Assembly (NCBI RefSeq): GCF_001949125.1
Contig: NZ_MSTI01000067.1
Location: forward strand, 1-7,859
Length of the DNA stretch: 7,859 nucleotides
Reading direction: 5' to 3'
DNA from: Deinococcus marmoris
Lineage (GTDB): Bacteria; Deinococcota; Deinococci; Deinococcales; Deinococcaceae
This document shows positions 6,024-7,859 of the stretch, piece after piece (position 1 is the stretch's first letter; every line of letters begins with the position of its first letter). Both the position numbers and the translations under genes were made by a program. A model generated the notes under the pieces. It was not told the origin of the DNA and ran no database searches. It saw nothing but the letters and a program-made list of their open reading frames with translations.

Positions 6024-7463
6024 TCAGGTCACGTCGGGATGAGCCGTCTGAAGATGACCCAAATGCTGGAGTAGACCCGCAGTAAAGGCGTCTAAGCTGC
6101 CTTCCACCTTGGCTCTGGAGGCCAGCCGCGTGACTTCCTGCGGGTCCGGCTGACCGACGATCATTCCCATTCGCAGCAGGGCGTACTCGCTGACGCTCAG
6201 GCGCTCACGCAGCAGGAATTGCAGGGTCTTGAGGGCCGCCTCCACCTGCGCTTCCAGGGGCTGAGGCTCGTCGGTGGCCTCCACCAGCGTGGGCATGTTG
6301 GAGGGTGAGGTGCTGCTTTTTTTCTTCGCCTTCTCTCTGGGGGCATCCGGCTCAGGGTACTTGTCATCGGAATCGCGGATGATGTCCACCAGCAATGCTG
6401 AGCGGTTGCGGGCCTTGAAACCGCCAGCGAGCAACCGGATAAATTTGGACAGGCGCGCCTGCACATGCGTCTCACCGTACTCCTCAATCAGCCTGCGGGC
6501 CACCGCGCCAGACACCCGGTACTCCTCCAGTTCCAGAATCAGCGGACTGTCGGGCAGGGTGGATTCCTCCTGATCCGCCAGATCGGCGAAACGGTAGGTC
6601 AACTCCTGCTTCTGGCCCCGGCCCTCGTACTCCACCGCGCTCAGGTACTGCCGCTCCATCAATTCCTCGTGCGCGCCCTGCAAGGTAGAACGGATCTTGT
6701 TGCTGCGGCGGTCCACGATCTTGCACGCCTCGGCCCAGTCGATCAGGTTGACGGTGAACGACGCCAGTGGCTCACGTGGGTCCTCGGGCGGGTAGCGCCG
6801 CGCGTCCAGCAGGCGATACAGGGCGCGGGTCAGCGGGCGGTCCAGACTGGTCAGAAATTCCAGGTCCAGCGGCTTGGTGTACTGGGCGCGGATGGATTTG
6901 GTGATCGGTGACGCCAGCCTGATCTTGAGGGTGCTGCTGCGGCTCAGGCCCAGGTCCTCATCCCCGCTGGTAAATTCCAGGGCTTCCAGGTAGTTGAAGG
7001 TCACCGTGGTCCAGTTGCCCCGGCGGTGGTCCCGCCACGCCTCCGAGGCGGTGTAGGTGGAAGTTCGCAGCCGGAACAGCGTCTGGCGCAGGTTCTGGTA
7101 GTAGCGCCCGGAATCGTGCAGGCCCGCGCGTTTCAGAATCTGGTAGGCGGTGGTGTGCAGTGTGCCGTCCTCCGGGCAGCCGTCCTCCACGTACAGGTCA
7201 ATCAACGCGGTGGAGATGTCGCCGTCCAGCCCGTGCGGCACACCGCCATACTTGGGAATCGCGTCGCAGCTCAGCCGGGCAGGGCGGCCCTCGACATGGA
7301 AATCGACGGTCCATGAAGTAAAGCTGTCTGGCACGCGCTCCTGGATGCTGATCAACCCCAGCCGTCCCACGTTGGCCTCGTCAATGCGCGAGATTTCTCT
7401 GGGGGAAGCAGGTCTGGTTGCCGAGCGTGATTTTGGAGAACGTTTGGTGCCAGTCAACGCCAT
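6024..7463 (-). CDS. repA: plasmid replication initiator protein (RepA type, iteron-binding)
   Basis: The protein binds the adjacent iterons and opens the origin for theta replication of the replicon. It has 479 residues. The N-terminal tail (1-28) is basic and Ser/Thr-rich. Residues about 30-300 look like the paired winged-helix core of the replication initiator protein A family, including I-P-K-Y-G-G-V-P-H-G-L (69-79), Y-Y-Q-N-L-R-Q-T-L-F-R-L (121-132), S-L-D-R-P-L-T-R-A-L-Y-R-L-L-D (206-220) and a helix from about 255 to 274. A helical segment (310-365) is followed by a Pro/Lys/Ser-rich, probably disordered linker (about 368-402) and a final helical domain (405-479). Identification rests on sequence style plus the iterons immediately upstream. 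The ATG at 7463 has GGAGG (7466-7470) only two bases before it. The TTG at codon 3 would have a normal eight-base spacing, so the true start is uncertain by two codons. Rep autorepression at upstream iterons is common in such systems. Confidence 0.88.
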   Translation of the reverse strand: MALTGTKRSPKSRSATRPASPREISRIDEANVGRLGLISIQERVPDSFTSWTVDFHVEGRPARLSCDAIPKYGGVPHGLDGDISTALIDLYVEDGCPEDGTLHTTAYQILKRAGLHDSGRYYQNLRQTLFRLRTSTYTASEAWRDHRRGNWTTVTFNYLEALEFTSGDEDLGLSRSSTLKIRLASPITKSIRAQYTKPLDLEFLTSLDRPLTRALYRLLDARRYPPEDPREPLASFTVNLIDWAEACKIVDRRSNKIRSTLQGAHEELMERQYLSAVEYEGRGQKQELTYRFADLADQEESTLPDSPLILELEEYRVSGAVARRLIEEYGETHVQARLSKFIRLLAGGFKARNRSALLVDIIRDSDDKYPEPDAPREKAKKKSSTSPSNMPTLVEATDEPQPLEAQVEAALKTLQFLLRERLSVSEYALLRMGMIVGQPDPQEVTRLASRAKVEGSLDAFTAGLLQHLGHLQTAHPDVT

Positions 7464-7480
7464 TTCCTCCCGGTTTTGAT

Positions 7481-7490
7481 TTATGCATAA
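7481..7490. promoter_or_regulatory. 10-bp palindrome TTATGCATAA upstream of rep, DnaA-box-like
   Basis: This perfect palindrome lies 17 bp before the rep ATG. Its first nine bases differ from the relaxed DnaA box TTATNCACA at one position, and by symmetry the same holds on the other strand. It could be a weak DnaA site in the origin or a small operator for rep. It may also simply be part of the AT-rich unwinding segment. Confidence 0.3.
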
Positions 7491-7515
7491 TACCCCCCAA
7501 AAACGCTCAAAACCA

Positions 7516-7570
7516 CTACCGTACTACTCAGGCGATTCGGGATTCCGACTACCGGACAACTCAGGCGGTT
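7516..7570 (+). repeat. rep-proximal iteron pair
   Basis: Two 22-bp iterons lie at 7516-7537 and 7549-7570, 33 bp apart start to start. The consensus of the whole array is (C/G)TACCGGAC, then T or A, then ACTCAGGCGATT. The first copy has T instead of G at position 7. The second has A at position 10 and G instead of A at position 20. These are the most diverged copies and lie closest to rep, where they may serve autoregulation more than initiation. Confidence 0.93.
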
Positions 7571-7580
7571 TGAACGGCGA

Positions 7581-7612
7581 AAAGCGGACTAAAACTTGTC
7601 TCAGTCGGAATT
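7581..7612 (+). repeat. degenerate iteron interrupted by about 8 bp
   Basis: CGGACTA (7585-7591) and CTCAGTCGGAATT (7600-7612) resemble the two halves of the iteron, separated by AAACTTGT (7592-7599) and with two extra bases near the end. The first half starts 32 bp after the previous iteron, exactly where the next copy is expected. It is likely a decayed copy, though coincidence cannot be excluded. Confidence 0.45.
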
Positions 7613-7641
7613 ATCAGCTTGTTTTAGACTGGCTTCTCGAA

Positions 7642-7859
7642 CTACCGGACTACTCAGGCGATTGGGGACCAAACTACCGGACAACTCAGGCGATTCGGTC
7701 TTACAAGTACCGGACTACTCAGGCGATTGACCTCTTACAGCTACCGGACTACTCAGGCGATTCGGTCTTACAAGTACCGGACTACTCAGGCGATTGGCAG
7801 TTTCGACTACCGGACAACTCAGGCGATTCGGTCTTACAAGTACCGGACTACTCAGGCGA
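7642..7859 (+). repeat. main iteron cluster, seven copies (last truncated by window end)
   Basis: Iterons start at 7642, 7674, 7707, 7741, 7774, 7807 and 7840, giving steps of 32, 33, 34, 33, 33 and 33 bp, about three helical turns, so all copies face the same side of the DNA. The core is almost invariant. Position 1 is G in copies starting 7707, 7774 and 7840, and C elsewhere. Position 10 is A in copies starting 7674 and 7807, and T elsewhere. The spacer CGGTCTTACAA occurs identically at 7696-7706, 7763-7773 and 7829-7839, always before a G-type iteron. The other spacers (7664-7673, 7729-7740, 7796-7806) differ. The real repeating unit is therefore a pair of iterons of about 66 bp. Confidence 0.96.

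Larger units (their letters stand above)
7464..7859. other. putative iteron-type origin of replication (continues beyond window)
   Basis: This gene-free segment upstream of rep carries at least nine iterons, a more AT-rich rep-proximal stretch (about 7472-7515) and a spacer (7571-7641) with extra dyad structure. These are the usual parts of a Rep-dependent theta origin. No clear promoter for rep could be fixed: TTGAGC (minus strand, 7505-7510) and TATTAT (7487-7492) are only 12 bp apart, and CATAAA (7480-7485) is 19 bp away. The array is still running at the last base, so the origin is incomplete here. Confidence 0.8.

Noticed and set aside
6024..7463. Several plus-strand open frames of 80-150 codons opposite rep
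   Set aside because: They lie opposite a well-supported initiator gene, lack ribosome sites, and have Arg/Ala/Gln-rich shadow composition.
7516..7859. Regular repeats with short spacers that might suggest a CRISPR array
   Set aside because: The spacers are only 10-12 bp and several are identical, and the repeats sit directly upstream of a replication initiator gene with 33-bp helical phasing. These are iterons.

Overview
The window looks like part of a plasmid, megaplasmid or secondary chromosome of a GC-rich bacterium, most likely Deinococcus. This rests on recognised protein style (the NagA, MDR-reductase and replication-initiator sequences resemble deinococcal proteins) and high third-position GC, not on any database search. 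The right end is a theta-type origin: a replication initiator gene (6024-7463, minus strand) preceded by an array of 22-bp direct repeats (iterons) on a mostly 33-bp pitch. The array runs off the window edge.

Layout from left to right. Positions 1-447 hold the C-terminal part of an ISAs1-family transposase, with the right end of the element probably near 459. Next, nagA (517-1677, plus) encodes N-acetylglucosamine-6-phosphate deacetylase. Its 3' end overlaps the 3' end of a convergent minus-strand pair: an acyl-CoA dehydrogenase (2467-4263) followed by an alpha/beta hydrolase (1640-2467), joined by a TAATG stop/start overlap. A 140-bp divergent intergenic region (4264-4403) holds a dyad that looks like a regulator site. 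From it a plus-strand pair runs rightward: an MDR-family NADPH:quinone oxidoreductase (4404-5378) and a MerR-family regulator (5375-5812), overlapping at TTGA. A 211-bp non-coding stretch (5813-6023) follows, with a perfect 22-bp palindrome and a single inverted iteron. Then come rep and the iteron array.

How the parts fit together. The dehydrogenase/hydrolase pair and the reductase/MerR pair look like one divergently transcribed catabolic module for an acyl-CoA substrate that cannot be named from sequence. The MerR protein is the natural candidate to bind the dyad between them. The nagA gene is a separate amino-sugar function now sitting directly downstream of an IS element. The rep gene, the iterons, the inverted iteron copy and the parS-like palindrome look like a replication and perhaps partition module.

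The parts of most interest are non-coding: the two-iteron higher-order structure of the origin, the isolated inverted iteron on the far side of rep, and the perfect palindrome with a TCACGTGA core beside it.
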